Assembly (NCBI RefSeq): GCF_003711515.1
Contig: NW_021167081.1
Location: 2,970,483 to 3,034,482 of the forward strand
From: Sodiomyces alkalinus F11
Taxonomy: Eukaryota > Ascomycota > Sordariomycetes > Glomerellales > Plectosphaerellaceae
Length of the DNA: 64,000 nt
Direction: 5' to 3'
In this document: in pieces, positions 37,335-49,639 of the stretch
How the letters are laid out: every line of letters begins with the position of its first letter
How positions within the stretch are numbered: position 1 is the stretch's first letter
Notes under the pieces: generated by a model
Databases searched by the model: none
What the model saw: only the letters and a program-made list of their open reading frames with translations
What the model was told of the DNA's origin: nothing
Translations under genes and position numbers: made by a program

Positions 37335-38295
37335 AGGCGATAGATTAGATATCCCTTATAGACTTAAATAGCACCTTAAGGCCCTGCGCGAGGTCCCTAA
37401 TTAATAGCTCGTTATTATTAATCCTCTGCCTATTCGTTACCATGTAGATATAACACTATTCCCGAGTAATAGGACGTATCGCGGCGAGGGTATCTTATAC
37501 TTAACGATCTATAGAAGCTATCTCGATAACCCTAGCATATTAGTATCCTATCCGAGTAGCCTTCTAATTAGTAATCTATCTATCTATATCTCTAGGGATA
37601 GTCTTTAGCGGAGTTTTAATAAGCTAACGATATTAACGCAGAGCCCTACGGCGTTAATCTGCAGGCGTAGTAGCTATATGCTTATAAAGGGTAGTAATCC
37701 ACGCCCTCGCATTATTTACTTAGTCTTCTTATAGCGCTCTAAGGAGGTCGCCAAAAGGGGCGTAGATTATATCTAGGATATAGGAGCGTAGGTTATTAAG
37801 TTCTTATTACTAACTATTATAGCCGGCCTTTTCTTCGCGATATACGCTACGTTTTAAAAGGTATCGCGTTCTTCTTTAGTTAAAGAGGTCGTCTATTAAC
37901 TTAGGAACCTTAACCCTACTCGCGGCTTCGTACTTACGTATATTAGATGGCGTGGGCTTAAGGAGTAGGGAGGCTTCTGCTTTATCGCTATCTAGTTAAG
38001 GATTAAGATAATCGTTCTAAAGAGAGGAGAACTTCCCGCGGATACTGCGTTCCTATATAATCCAGTCCTTCTAGATAGTTAGGATCTATTAATTGCGGTG
38101 GACATTAAAGGATATCTTCTATTACTTAAGCGAAGAGGTTGCCCTAATTAGATTAACGATAGTCGATTAAGTGCTTAAAACGTGGTTGCTTTTATAGCGG
38201 AAGGGTAAAAAAGATAGCTTAAAGGTGTAGAATATATTAAAGATATTAAGGAGCTTTAAGCGCTATAAACCGGGCTTATACCTATCGCACGTTAA
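37335..38295 (+). pseudogene. Unknown ORF of element I
   Basis: One frame of about 320 codons with only RIP-type stops, ending in CGT-TAA at 38293-38295, eight bases before the right terminal repeat. I do not recognise it. Visible segments: a helical DRLDIPYRLK and HLKALREVPN start; SNRTYRGEGILYLTIYRSY; a basic SNPRPRIIYLVFL; a hydrophobic IKFLLLTIIAGLFFAIYATF stretch that could be a membrane helix (about 37795-37855); PTRGFVLTYIRWRG; and a C-terminal LKGVEYIKDIKEL. It has no zinc knuckle or pol motif. It might be a Gag-like shell protein or unrelated cargo. Confidence 0.5.
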
Positions 38296-38302
38296 AAATA
38301 CA

Positions 38303-38522
38303 CTCTTCTAACTCTTCTAACTCAGGGGAAATCTTCGCGTGTATATAATATATCAAGTTATACCGTGTGCGAGACCGTTTGCCCTATTTTTATAAGGGGC
38401 AGTACTCTTCCGGAATTACTGCTCCATTTAGATCCTGTCCGGTATTTTACCGTGGGTCCACCCTTGTCATTTCCTGCTCCCCGAGGCCTATGCCCACCCC
38501 TAAGGCTCGTGCCAATGCGACA
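38303..38522 (+). repeat. Element I right terminal repeat
   Basis: Direct repeat of 36674-36915, ending near GCCAATGCGACA. Copia J sequence starts immediately after (AAATCAAGGCCTCC), showing that I inserted into, or recombined with, Copia J. Confidence 0.65.
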
Positions 38523-38524
38523 AA

Positions 38525-39248
38525 ATCAAGGCCTCCTATTAGTCCGATGAGTTTTACGGTTCTATTACCATAACCTTTAATAGGTAGTAATAAACTACCT
38601 GCGATAATGTAGTCTCCTCGTGTGACGGGTATAAAATCAGAAAAGCGGGAAAAGTCGTTAAAGATATAAGTAATAGCACCGGAATTAAGAATAGTAGAGA
38701 CTTAAAAAGGGTAGTTAGTAGTAGTGCTAGCTATACTGCTAGCGGCGTAAGTGATGCCGCTATAGATGCTGCTATAATCGTGTCACGCCTCTTTAAGGTA
38801 TATAGAATCCCGGCCTATATCCTTCTTTACATTCTTTACGGCGCATAGTTTTTTTATTTCCGCGCGTATCCAGGGGTCGTATTTTAGAATCCGTTTAACC
38901 GTTTTTTTAGTATTCTTATAGGGGGTCTAGCCGTCTAGCGCTATCTGCGGAAATATATAATAATAGGTGTTAATATTATAATAAGTCGTAGTGTATACAT
39001 AATAGCTTTCCCCTCCTCGAAGACTAAATTAACGACGCTTTGAAGAATAAAGGTTAGCTAAAGTAGTAGAAGGTATAGCTATAGAATTCTTAGCTTTATT
39101 CTTCTTATAGTCGTCCTTCTTAGGCTTAGCCGTGGTATTTCAGGTATCTTCGCCCTTATTGCTTCTAGTATATAGTGCCGGGAATACTATAGCGCGGTAG
39201 CTTCCGCGTTTTCCTTCGTCTTTAAGTCTAGTCTCGATATATCGTGAA
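38525..39248 (-). pseudogene. Copia J relic, protease region
   Basis: The reverse complement matches Copia C at about 28480-29050 and Copia F at about 34920-35640: the protease DFSRFSDF region and the gag-protease junction. It is cut on the left by element I and on the right by Gypsy B at the CTAAG duplication, and resumes at 46268. Integrase, RT and the 3' LTR of this copy are missing. Confidence 0.85.
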
Positions 39249-39253
39249 CTAAG

Positions 39254-39457
39254 TATTACAGGCTATGGCCCGCGGAATAGTCCCCGGCAGTGGCCGGGAC
39301 TAGGAAGCACGGACCTCCTAGTAAGGCCCGTGCGATCCTATATATACTTAGCCGCCTACACACCACGTAGGCTTTTCCTTTCCTCCTTTCCTCCCTTAGT
39401 TAGAATCATCTATATTTTCGGCCTTAATACGTGAATAACTTTTAATAAGCCGTTATA
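39254..39457 (+). repeat. Gypsy B 5' LTR
   Basis: 204 bases, beginning TATTACAGGCTATGGCCCG (TGTTA before RIP), and matching 46059-46262 and the Gypsy A and M LTRs. Confidence 0.92.
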
Positions 39458-39848
39458 TATTCGAACTCTTAAGACTATAAGCTTTAAGGCTTATATAGAA
39501 GGAGGTCCTAGGCACTTCGCCCCGAGCCTACTAAGAGCCTAAGGGCAGTTCGTAAAGACCTCGCATAATAAGATCAACGAACGCGTGTTATAACGCGTAT
39601 AGGAAGCAGTAAGGATATATATCTCCCCTATTCATAATATAATCACTAGCCTATAAACAGCCTTTAAAACGTCTTAACTTAACCCGTACCTCGCACCTAT
39701 TATATACTCGACACCTACCCTAGTCGTTACGCCCTCGCCCTTACCCGGGCCCTTAAAGGCAGAGACCGCTATACCTATCCCGCTATTAGCACCTACGCTC
39801 TTATACTGTATATAGTAAGTCGCTATTTCTATAAGATTTAGTAGAAAA

Positions 39849-40600
39849 TGGACGGAATATACCGCCTAGTCCTAGGCTATACAACTAAAACTTAAACACG
39901 ATAGCCCGCTATTTTATAGTAATAAGAAGGCGTAGTATTTAATTAACGCGTGCTTAGATACCTAACCTTAGTAGGTGGTTAGCACCTTCTTCGGTAATAG
40001 AGGTATGAATAATAAATTTGACCCGGCGGAATTTATAGCCTACCTTAACCGTACGTATACGGACTATAACGAATAAGGCCGCGCTATTAACGCCCTTAGA
40101 GCGATAAAGTAAAAAGCTAACTAGCTATTCGTGCGCTTCTTACTCACTTTTACAAGGAACCTAGCGTAAGTAGGAGGCCAGGACTAGGTAGACTATATTA
40201 AGATATCGTTCCTTAACGGCGCCCTAAATAATAGGCTACGTAATAGCCTAATAGTAGCTAACCTCCCCGATACCTATACTAAGTAGGTTAATAAATTATA
40301 AACGATCGCGTAAAGATAAAAGGGTATTAGTAAGTTATACTAACCGATTCCTATCGCCTATAAACCGGCTAAGATTCCTAATAGCGATATTATTATAGGT
40401 GGAGTTAATAATATTAGCGAGTTAAAGGGGACCTAATAAAAACCTTATAACTACGCGAATATCACATATTAAAACTACTAGACAAAGGGCCACGTCTAAT
40501 AGTATTATAAGAGTAAGAAGGATACGGTGGCCTATATATCCCCTTAAGAGGAGGAATCCGAAAACGTTCCCGAAGATACCGAAAACTCGGAAAAAGAGTA
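39849..40600 (+). pseudogene. Gypsy B gag relic with zinc knuckle
   Basis: Begins at ATG 39849 (MDGIYRLVLGYT). The Gag core follows after a shift, with EFIAYLNRTYTDYNE and ISFLNGALNNRLRN (about 40030-40230). The zinc knuckle at about 40453-40500 has lost its cysteines: it reads Y-x2-Y-x3-KGH. The Gypsy A copy keeps one Cys of the same knuckle. Sequence then runs on into the protease. Confidence 0.85.
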
Positions 40601-43600
40601 GCTCTAATACGAAGTCGGGTACTAGAGCCGATAATATAAAAGTAACACGAGTAGGAGGAGTTTAAACCGTTATTACGGAGCGAGTTCGTATTAATCTAAG
40701 TAAGAGTTAATAATACTAGGTTAATAAACGCTTTTATAGATATAGGGTATAACTATTATACCGTTATAAATAAGAAGTTTACTCGAAAAATACGTTTAGT
40801 ATTAGTTGATAAGAAGAAACGACTACTAAAAGCCTTCTCGGATAACACTAAACCGGCTAATAGCGCCGGTATCGTAGTTATTATACTAGATATATAACGG
40901 TATACCGAGCGCGTTTTCGCGTATATAGTATTAGGTCTAAATTAGGATCTTTTCCTTTAGCTTTTATAGATAGAATATAATAATATAGTCCTTTACGCTA
41001 AGGAATAAAGGCTCCGCCACGGAGTATCCGATATCGATATCCGACTCTAGGGCGAAATACAGCCGAAGGTAGTGTCAGAGATCCGTATTATAGTACTAGT
41101 AACAGGGTCTATATTTATAGGCCTATATAGACGATTACGGTACTATAAGGGAAAAGGATAGGAAACGGGTTTACGGGCTATAATATTAAAAGATATCGAA
41201 AAGGCCCTAAGCACGAAGGAACTAGTAGACCCGCGAGAATACGTCCCTAAGAATATTATACGAGAGTTCGGCGACTTATTTATACCCTTATACTCTATAC
41301 GCCTATCATTATACTAACCTAGCGCCGACTATAAGGTCTACTTATAAAAGGAAACTAATAGTAATAAATAAGCCTTATTATAGGGCCTGCTTTATAATAT
41401 ATTACGTAAAGAGCTTCTTATATTATAGAACGCGATAACGGATCTAATAGATACAGGATTTATTCGTATAAGTAGCTTAGCTACCGCCGCGCCTATACTA
41501 TTCGTAAGGAAGCTAGGAGGCGGCCTCCGATTTTATTATAATTACTATGCCCTGAATACGATTATTTAGCGAGATTATTACTTACTCCCCCTAATTATAA
41601 AGACCCTATATAACCTAGCTAAGGCGAAGTGGTTTACTAAGCTAAATATCGTCGCCGCCTTCTATAAGATACGGATAGCGCTTAGGTATAAGTATAAGAC
41701 CGTATTCCGTACTTAGTTTAGACTATTCGAGTAGCTAGTATACCCTTTTAGGTTAACCGGCGTGCCTATAACGTTCTAGCGATATATTAACTTATCGCTA
41801 TAAGAGTTCCTTAACGATTTTATCTCCGTGTATATAGATAACGTCCTAATCTACTTAAAAGGATCTTATAAAGACTATAAGAACAAGGTACGGCGAGTGC
41901 TTAGTGCCCTTATAGATACTAGGCTAAACCTTAATCCGAAGAAATACGAGTTTAGCGTTAAAACGATTAAATACCTAGTATTTATTATTATGGCGGAAAA
42001 AATAGTATTTTACGACCCCGAGAAACTTAAGGCTATTACGGAATAGGAAACGCTAGTCTCCGCGACTAGAGTATAAAGTTTCCTAGGGTTCGCTAACTTC
42101 TATAGGATATTTATCCGCGACTTCGTAGCTACTACGGCGTTACTCACGGCTATAATAAAGAAAAACGCCCTGTTTTACTAGGGCCCCCTATAAGAGGTGG
42201 CTTTTAAGGAACTAAAATAAAGGTTCTAGGAAGAGCTATATCTATAATAATAGTAACCTAGAAGGAAGACCTAGCTAGAAAGGGATTATTTAGGGTTCGC
42301 GCTAGGTAGCGTATTTCTATAAGAAGACGAATAAGGATATAGGTATATTATCGTATACTACTTACGCCGACTTAACTCCGCTAAGTATAACTACCCGAAT
42401 TATAATAAGGAGATACTAGCGATTAGAGACTACTTATAGGTTTAGAAAGCCGAGCTTATAAGTAACGGCCGGTTTTAGATTGACTTCGATTATAACGTAC
42501 TCGAATACTTTATAACTAAGAGGGCCCTAACCAAGCCCTAGAGTTACTAGGTAGCGGAGCTCGCCTAGTATAACTTTATATTAGAGTTTCGGCGAGGGGC
42601 CGATAACGTTATAGCCAATACGCTTTTACGTTAAGAGTAGGATATACCTAAGGATTCTTCTAATATCTAAAAGCAGGGGAGGTATATCTAGATAATCCCT
42701 AATATAGCTATCTCCCCCCGGGTATATCTAGTAAGAGTAACGTTACCAGAGCGAATTATAGTCTTCGAAGTAAACCCTAACCTATAGCGATTATAGGATA
42801 AAGCTAGGGCTACCGACAAGCGTTATTAAGGTGCCCTTACCGTAATAGTAGAAAGTAAGCGGAGTTTTCCCCCTAAGTTAGAGCTTAAAATATAGATTAC
42901 CGAGTATAGAATCGACTAAGGATAGCTAGTATTTTATAACCGCCTATAAGTGCTAGGGGATAGTAAAAACAGGGTTAGTTACCCGCTATAAGGTCGTCTT
43001 ATATAAGCGATCTACGATTTAGTAGTCCCCGGATACCTAGGTAAGGATAATACTAATACCCTAATCGTCCGCTAATTATTTTAGCCCGGTATAAATCAAG
43101 ATATTAAAAGGTTTATACGGAATTACGATATATACTAAGCCAGCCACGTATAAAGGGGTATAAAAAGAGGATTACTACGCCTACTCCTTATACTAAAGTA
43201 AATCTTCTACGATATCGCGATATTCTTTATAACGGACTTATTACCTACCCGCGAGGGTAAGTATAGATACTTATAAGTAATTACCGACTAACTCTTGAAA
43301 TCGATAACGTTAAAAACGATAAATACTATAGATACCGAAGCCTATACTAAACGGTTCTTATTATTCTATTATAGTTTCCCCAGAATACCGAAGTCTATTA
43401 TTAGCGATAAGGGGTCGAACTAGACTAGCCGGTTTTAGCGATACTTTTATAAACTAGCGGGTATTAAATAACGACTAAGTACTATATATTACCCTTAGAC
43501 GGATAAAGGTCGTAAACGTATTAACTAAGAAGTCTAAGCCTACTAATAAGCGTATACTTATTACGCCTAAGATAATTAGAATATACTGTTACCGGTAGCG

Positions 43601-44404
43601 TAGCTAGCCTTAAATAACCGGCTAAACTCGATAATCTAAATAAGCCTATTCTTCCTATAACACGGGTACTACGCGAATCCTCTTTATGGTAATAAGATTA
43701 TGCTAACCGATAAGCGTGAAGCTTCCGCGTAGGATTTACTAAGTCGCCTTAAGGAAACTACCTAGTTCGCCTAAGCCGTGATAGCCGCTACATAATTACG
43801 CTAAAAGGAGTTAGTAAACCGTTAACGCTACCCTGCTAAGAGGTTCGAAAAGGATAACCTTATATAGTTAGATGTCGGTAACTACTCCTTACTACGGCTG
43901 TTAAAGAAACTTACCGAGCTTTACTATAAGTATAAAGTCACGAAGGTTATTAACTCTTACGTTATAGAACTAGATATCCCCTTATAGATCTATAACCGTT
44001 TTTATATAGATCTCCTGTAATAAGCCGACCGCGACCCTTTACTAAGGTAAGCGATAATAGACCCTTAGCTACTACTAATTCTTAAAGGGCTAAATAAGGA
44101 GGAGGAATAGGTAGTAGAGGAAGTCCTTCATACCCGTAGCTAAAAGCGATATCGCGGTAAGGTCCGCGAGGTATTAGTATAATAGGAGGGCTACGTATAA
44201 CTAATATAGGAATTACTTAAAAGCCTATAGGAGATATAAGCGCTTAACGAATCCAAGAAAAAACACGGCCCGGTATAATCCAATAATGGGCCTTTATAAT
44301 AGTATACGAAGGAGACACGGACACGAAAAGAAGCCGATACGGAGGCGAGGAGGATAAGAATTAAAAGCGAGATAGTATTAGGGTTATACCCCCGCGCCAC
44401 CTAA
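40601..44404 (+). pseudogene. Gypsy B pol relic
   Basis: The protease (about 40720-40920) reads LINAFIDIGYNYYTVIN. RT is at about 41400-42060, with its active site read as YIDNVLIY at 41834 and an intact open stretch 41828-42046. RNase H is at about 42290-42620. The integrase has its zinc-binding region at 43040-43160 (FIRNYDIY, formerly Cys) and its core at about 43200-43700 (TDLLPTREGKYRYL and SDKGSN). A chromodomain-like tail (about 44110-44200) reads RYRGKVREVLV then EGYV, followed by a basic C-terminus. The frame ends at TAA 44402-44404, close to the converging antisense ORF. Confidence 0.9.
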
Positions 44405-44467
44405 CTTATAAGTAGGAAAGAACTAAGTAAAATTGTAACAACGACTAAAATAACCTAAACGTTTGGC

Positions 44468-45640
44468 CTACTCCCCTATAATCTTACCATTTTTTAGCTC
44501 CTCCTTTTACGAGGCTATGCTATCCTCGGCGGTACCTACCTATAACTCCTCCTAAGGAGGAGCTGAAGCGAGTATAGCCTTGGGAGTAGCCCCCGGATTA
44601 TCATTAGCGGCAAAGGGGGTTATAGCCACGTAGTGCTGATATACGCGGCGGACGGAATCAAAGAGGTTACGAACTTTTTACGATATTATAGTAATATTAT
44701 TATTTTTATCCTCTAGCTTTTATAATATATCCTTAAGCGTCTTATCTATACTACGTATAAAGGTAGCGATATTATTAAGGGCTTATACTATACTTACCTA
44801 GAACTCGATAGTAGCGGATAGGGCGGTAGGCGGCGCGGCGGCGGGAGCGGGAGTAGCGGCGGGGGCGGGAGTGGCGATAGGAATAAGGGCGATAACGGGA
44901 GTAAGAGCTTATAAGGGACCTATAATGCTATTACCTGATTTAGCTTAACTAAGGGTAACTTAGAAGTAATCGTACGCTTCCTAGAACTAGCGGCGATTCT
45001 ACGCGGGTAGTTAGCACAGAAATCGCGATATAAGAGGATATAAACTTATATCCTTATCTTCGGCGTCCTTATTTATAATATACGCGGCTTTTTATAGGGC
45101 GTTAGTAATATCGTGGGCGGTAGCGGGGAGCTATATCGCCTATTAGTTATAGTTATTATATACCTAATATAGACTACCTATAGGAGAGTATTTATAGATT
45201 CTATAAGAATACTTATAGTACTTAGCGTCGGCCCTAGCCGCGCTAGGGCCTAACTAGTAGTAATAATGAATACTATATTCTTATTTACACTACTAAGTAG
45301 CGCACTACGAGTAGGGGGCGATACGGCGGGGTCCTGGCGGGTTCTTAGGCGCGCGTCTTTTTTTAGGGGGGGGGGTCTGAGTCTACTTATCGTTAGTTAC
45401 GGCTAACCTCGTAACTCGCTATAATAAGGGCCGTGTACTTATATTATCGTTACTATTACCTTTATAAGGGCGCTTACTAGGGGACCTACAATCCGATATC
45501 TGCTAATAGTTAGCTACGGCGCTAAACCACGGGCGAGGCGTATATAAACTTATAATAAGAAGAACAGCGGTAGCTTAAGAGATAATCTATTACTTAACGA
45601 CGTTAGTAATACTATTAGGGGACCTATAAGGTATCTCGGG
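44468..45640 (-). pseudogene. Antisense accessory ORF of Gypsy B
   Basis: Counterpart of 3120-4254 in Gypsy A. Read on the minus strand it has the same order: a poly-Pro/basic start (from the G run at 45365-45374), a Cys-bearing segment, a Pro/Ala-rich linker (about 44820-44890), a helical segment (about 44700-44790) and a short acidic end, stopping at 44468. It converges on pol with about 60 bases between stops. A GA-rich stretch near 45690-45720 (CT-rich on this strand) lies upstream. Same frame in three copies supports a real gene; function unknown. Confidence 0.68.
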
Positions 45641-46058
45641 GCTACTTATAAGATAAAAGATAATTAAAAAAAAGTTTAACTAAAAGGAAGCTATAAAGGG
45701 GGAAGAAAAAAGTAAAAACGGGGGAATAGTAGGATGTTTATCTTACTACCCTTCCTACGCTATTAGGTGGAAAGAATAACCCCCGGTTATATATTCGGCA
45801 GGTATAGTATTTATAACGAGCCTGTACGCCGGTAAGGAGCTCGCGATAACACCGCTATATAAGAGCTCCTTTATACTATTTTAGCCTTAAAAGGATCTTG
45901 GCTGCTACGAATTACCTCCTTTGAAAGGAGTCTTTAATAGAATCGAATACAGGAGGCTATTTTTAGATTACACGCAGGGAGGCTGGGTAATATAAGGTTA
46001 TAACCGGGCGACCACGACACGACCGCGACCTCGCCTCTGCCGGGGGAGGAAGGGGGTA

Positions 46059-46262
46059 TATTAAGGGCTATAGCCCGCGGAATAGTCCCCGGTAGTGGCC
46101 GGGACTAAGAAGCATATACCTCCTAGTAAGGCCCGTGCGATCCTATATATACTTAGCCGCCTATACACCGCGCAGACTTTTCCTTTCCTCCTTTCTTCCC
46201 TTACTTCGAATAATCTATATTTTCGGCCTTAATACGTAAATAACTTTTAACAAGCCATCATA
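46059..46262 (+). repeat. Gypsy B 3' LTR
   Basis: 204 bases, from TATTAAGGGC to AAGCCATCATA, followed by CTAAG. Confidence 0.92.
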
Positions 46263-46267
46263 CTAAG

Positions 46268-47085
46268 AATATAAAGGTCCTCGGGGAGGACTACTTTCTT
46301 ATCTAAAAGGCGTCCCTCGGCTTTAGTCTAGTCGCGCCTAGGTATTATTCGTATCCCTCTAAAGAAGTCTACTACTTAGATATACGTTACAGGCTTTGAT
46401 TTAACCTCTTTAAGGCCTTATAATAGCTCCTACTATCTTAAATACTACTCCTATAGCTTTTTCCAGAGTTATTAGCCCGGCGCAGACGTGTTCGTTATAC
46501 TCTTCATAGGTATTAACGCGGCGGGTAGTTATATAATAAGTAGTATGGCGGCGGATACCTTTAAAAACCTTTTGTAGCGGGGCATTACGTAGTAGTAGCT
46601 TATGGCTTAGGTTAATAGTATTAGTCTGCTAGGTTAAAATAGTCCTGATACCCTTAATGTACTTAGCCTAGTTATCCCTCTATATCTTCTAGCGTTATAT
46701 CGCCGAATCGTAGGCGCGCTGCCTAGTAGCTATTAGATCTAACTATTACGAGGGCATAGCTTCTACTTATAGGGTTTTATGCGAAGGCTGGAAGTTGGCG
46801 TAGGAGGGTATAATAGGCTTTTATGGGGGGGAGGATAGGATTATTAGGGCGTAGATATCCCTAGACTTCGTTATTAACGGCCGTAGCTTTATAGTGGCTA
46901 CACTCGAGCTCCTAATCGTGGTGGGTTTTATTAGTAACTAGCTTATACTCCGATGTCTGAATAGTTAAAGAATAATACACTATATCGGCGTAGCTATATA
47001 GCTTTGTAATTGGTAGTAATAAGGGTAAAGCGTAGATTTTTACTTGGTAAATAAGACTCTTAATTATCAGCTAAAGCGTAGTCAA
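46268..47085 (-). pseudogene. Copia J gag relic and start of its 5' LTR
   Basis: The reverse complement matches the Copia C and F gag core, more diverged than those two from each other. At 47065 the family LTR begins (TATCAGCTAAAGCGTAGTCAA) but only about 21 bases remain before Gypsy K takes over at 47086. Copia J therefore has no complete LTR. Confidence 0.78.
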
Positions 47086-47440
47086 TATACCCTAGCCGGG
47101 CACGACTCCAGCTAGCTATTCTTATCGGACCTAGGGAACCTAGGATTTGGAGGGTGACCTTTACTATAGTAAATAGGGTATAATAAAGATATCTTATCCA
47201 AGCTAAGGGGGCGTGCCCCCGGGACTTAAGTATCCGCGGGTAAACCCCGTAGAATCCTCGGCTTTTAGATATAGGAACCCGGGGCATTCCCTAGTATTCA
47301 CTAATTATATCCTAAGGAAGCTATAGTATACTCTAAAAGTACCTATAGTATACCCCGTAGATGCTATGGCTTATACTATCGTACCGCTAGGGTACCCCGT
47401 GGTATGCCCTAGTATTCTTAGTAGAATCTAGGGCGTATTA
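47086..47440 (-). repeat. Gypsy K 3' LTR
   Basis: About 355 bases. On its own strand it begins TAATACGCCC, as in element H, and its distal part (AAGATATCTTTATTATACCC, then CCTAGGTCCGATA) matches the LTRs of G and H. The middle is diverged. Right flank unknown, so no duplication can be shown. Confidence 0.75.
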
Positions 47441-47699
47441 AATACCCCGGGCGATAAAGCCCTATATCCCGCGGGCTTTCCCCGGTAACTACGATAGCCT
47501 TACTTAAGGCGCCTCGCGGTTATACTAGTAAACCGCGGTGTAGTTAGAGATAATAGAAAGAAATATTTTCTTATAAGGCGGAACCCTTATAGCGACCGCC
47601 GCCGTTATTACCTATTACCTAGCCGGCTAGGTATAAGAAGAAAAGAAAATAATAAATATAAAAAAGGAATATACCGACGTCGCGGCGTCCTATATTCAC

Positions 47700-49330
47700 C
47701 GTATGCCCTAGTAAATCTCTACTACACCTTAAGCCCTCCGTGCTACTCTATATAGTTACTCGAGGATTATTAGGCTATTATTATCTTCTATATCCGCCAC
47801 GGCTTATACCTTGTTGGGGAAGCCCTAGAAGTTAACGTCAACGTCTAAGATAGTAGATACCTTAATAGTCGCGTTTTTATCCGCGAGCTCGAGGAGGTTA
47901 ATAGGGTCGACGTCGCTAAGTGCTAATAGTCCGGTATAAGTATAGCCGGCGTGCTATCGTTTAGGTATAGCGTAGGCTAGGATTATACGGGTTATTAGCT
48001 TATAGTCGGCCGTGATACGATTGGCTAACTACTCTCTATAACCGGCTAATAGGTAACTATCGCTTCTGAGAGGCCTTAGATATATAGGCTTTCCTATACG
48101 GATACTATAGTTAGGTCTAATACATTCTATACGGTGCTAGGAGCAATAATATCTTTAAGTATAAAGCAGAGCTATCTACCGGCTGGAATTAATAGCACGG
48201 TTTTATAGCCGCGCTAATAAACTATTATAAGGTCCTAATTACCCTCCGTGATAGTATAGAAAAAGGATTACGTGTCCTTATCGCGTAATTGTACCCCGAA
48301 ACACTTAACTATATCTATAAGCAGTTTCTTCCGGGAACCTTTCACTATAATACGCTTAGCTAGCGTTATTACTCCTTTATATGTGTTTAGTACGGGCCGC
48401 TTAGGCGCCTTAGCAGGCGTGGCGATATTCGGCGCGCCGGCTTGGCGTACTTAGCTAAGGAAGTTATTTACCGATAAGACATTAATAGCCTAGTCCGTAC
48501 TATAGCCAGGGCCTATCGCTAGGCTCTCGAGGAATTTCTTAACTAGCTTATTACGCTTCGCGACTTCCCTAACGTATTTCTAGGACTTATAGCGATACTT
48601 ATCTTCGGTAATAGTCTTAGCTTATATACTTAGAAGATTATATATAGCCTATAAGAGGAATGTTTACTCCCGTTAATAGTTTCTTATATACCTAGGAATA
48701 GTCACGATATTACCTTTACGGGGCGTTATAACAGGATTAGTAATTAGCGAGCTACTTACCTCGGCCTTATTCTTTAGATTAAAATATATAGCTAACCGGG
48801 GGCCTAATATAATAGCGGGGGAGTCGGTATTCGCGGCGATATTCTTTTGGGGCGTCTTAGTATATTTACCGGTATAATCACGCAGGGTATCCGTATCACG
48901 TCCTATAATATATTACTTAAATAGGGTCTCTTACTAATTCCACGATACGATATACTTATTAGCGTCTATTAAGTATTCGGGCTAGAGGTATTAGCTAATA
49001 GTCTACTTAGCCTTAACCTCGGTTATACCCTAATTTACTTAGGGATATTCGGGCGGGATAAAGATTATACGGTTAAGGTTATAAGTAACAGGATAGTTAT
49101 ATCCTTAGGTCTTTACGAAGCGGCGGAAATCCTTAAGTTTATCATTATATATCTCTTTCTACACGCTAAAGCGCGTGCTGAGGGTCAAAGGCTTATACTT
49201 AAGTCTCTCCGCTATATAGCGTAATAGCGCTAATATAGCCCTCCTTAGTAAGCCCGTATCCGGCCCTTTTTACGATCTTAAAGCCTTTCTTGAATATTTC
49301 CCTATACTTAATATCTTTTAATAGCTAGTA
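47700..49330 (-). pseudogene. Unknown ORF after pol in Gypsy K (same family as in G and H)
   Basis: About 540 codons on the minus strand with RIP stops and probably one frame shift near 48010. By eye it aligns with element G: QGYNYPVTYNLNRIIF against LGYNNPLNYTLYRIVF, then YLQPEYL against YLQPQFL, then TLFKQYII against TFKQYLI. Further blocks: LRDYTGKYTKTPQKN, AKTITEDKYRYKS, KGVITLAKRIIVKGSRKKLL, and a C-terminal ADKNATIKVSTILDVDV. There is no polymerase, protease or integrase motif and no clear signal peptide or strong membrane helix. Its place between pol and LTR is that of env in errantiviruses, but nothing in it resembles an envelope protein. Confidence 0.65.
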
Positions 49331-49639
49331 GGAACTAAGAACGGTTACTATATACTATACTACGGGGGGCGGTAAAGGGAGATAGCGTTAGGGGGGAAAA
49401 GCAGGGAATATATACGTCAAGGTATAAGGGGAGCTAAGGGTAGTAAATTAAATAGATAATAAGAAAATATTCTAGGATAATAATATTCTAAGGGAAGTAT
49501 AGAAAGATAAAGGGGAATTATAACGGCGATATAAGCGATCGCGGTGGTAGTATATAGGAGAGGGAGGGAGGCGGAACTAGAGTATTATAGGCGTTATATT
49601 ATATATTTTAATACCTAGTAAAGCGCCATGGCAACCGTG

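Larger units (their letters stand above)
36674..38522 (+). mobile_element. Element I, small terminal-repeat element with a single ORF
   Basis: About 220-240 bases starting at 36674 recur in direct orientation at 38303-38522 (shared marks: GGGGAAATCTTCGCGTG, TGTGCGAGACCGTTTG, CCGGTATTTTACCGTGGGTC). Between them lie about 420 bases without a gene, then one open frame of about 320 codons that ends just before the second repeat. The layout is that of a 1.85-kb non-autonomous LTR element. It is squeezed between the Copia F LTR and truncated Copia J, so neither edge nor a target duplication can be verified. Confidence 0.55.
39254..46262 (+). mobile_element. Gypsy B, full-length copy of the Gypsy A family nested in Copia J
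   Basis: A 7009-base element with 204-base LTRs (39254-39457, 46059-46262) and the perfect duplication CTAAG (39249-39253, 46263-46267). It lies in the opposite orientation to Gypsy A and aligns with it end to end. A purine run (GGGGGAGGAAGGGGG, about 46041-46056) sits directly before the 3' LTR, the expected polypurine tract. The stretch 39458-39848 is the leader without a gene. Confidence 0.95.

Noticed and set aside
36712..38573. Frames of 61-68 residues in both terminal repeats of element I
   Set aside because: They sit in a repeat, their ends differ, and the second runs into Copia J; open only because the repeat is little mutated.
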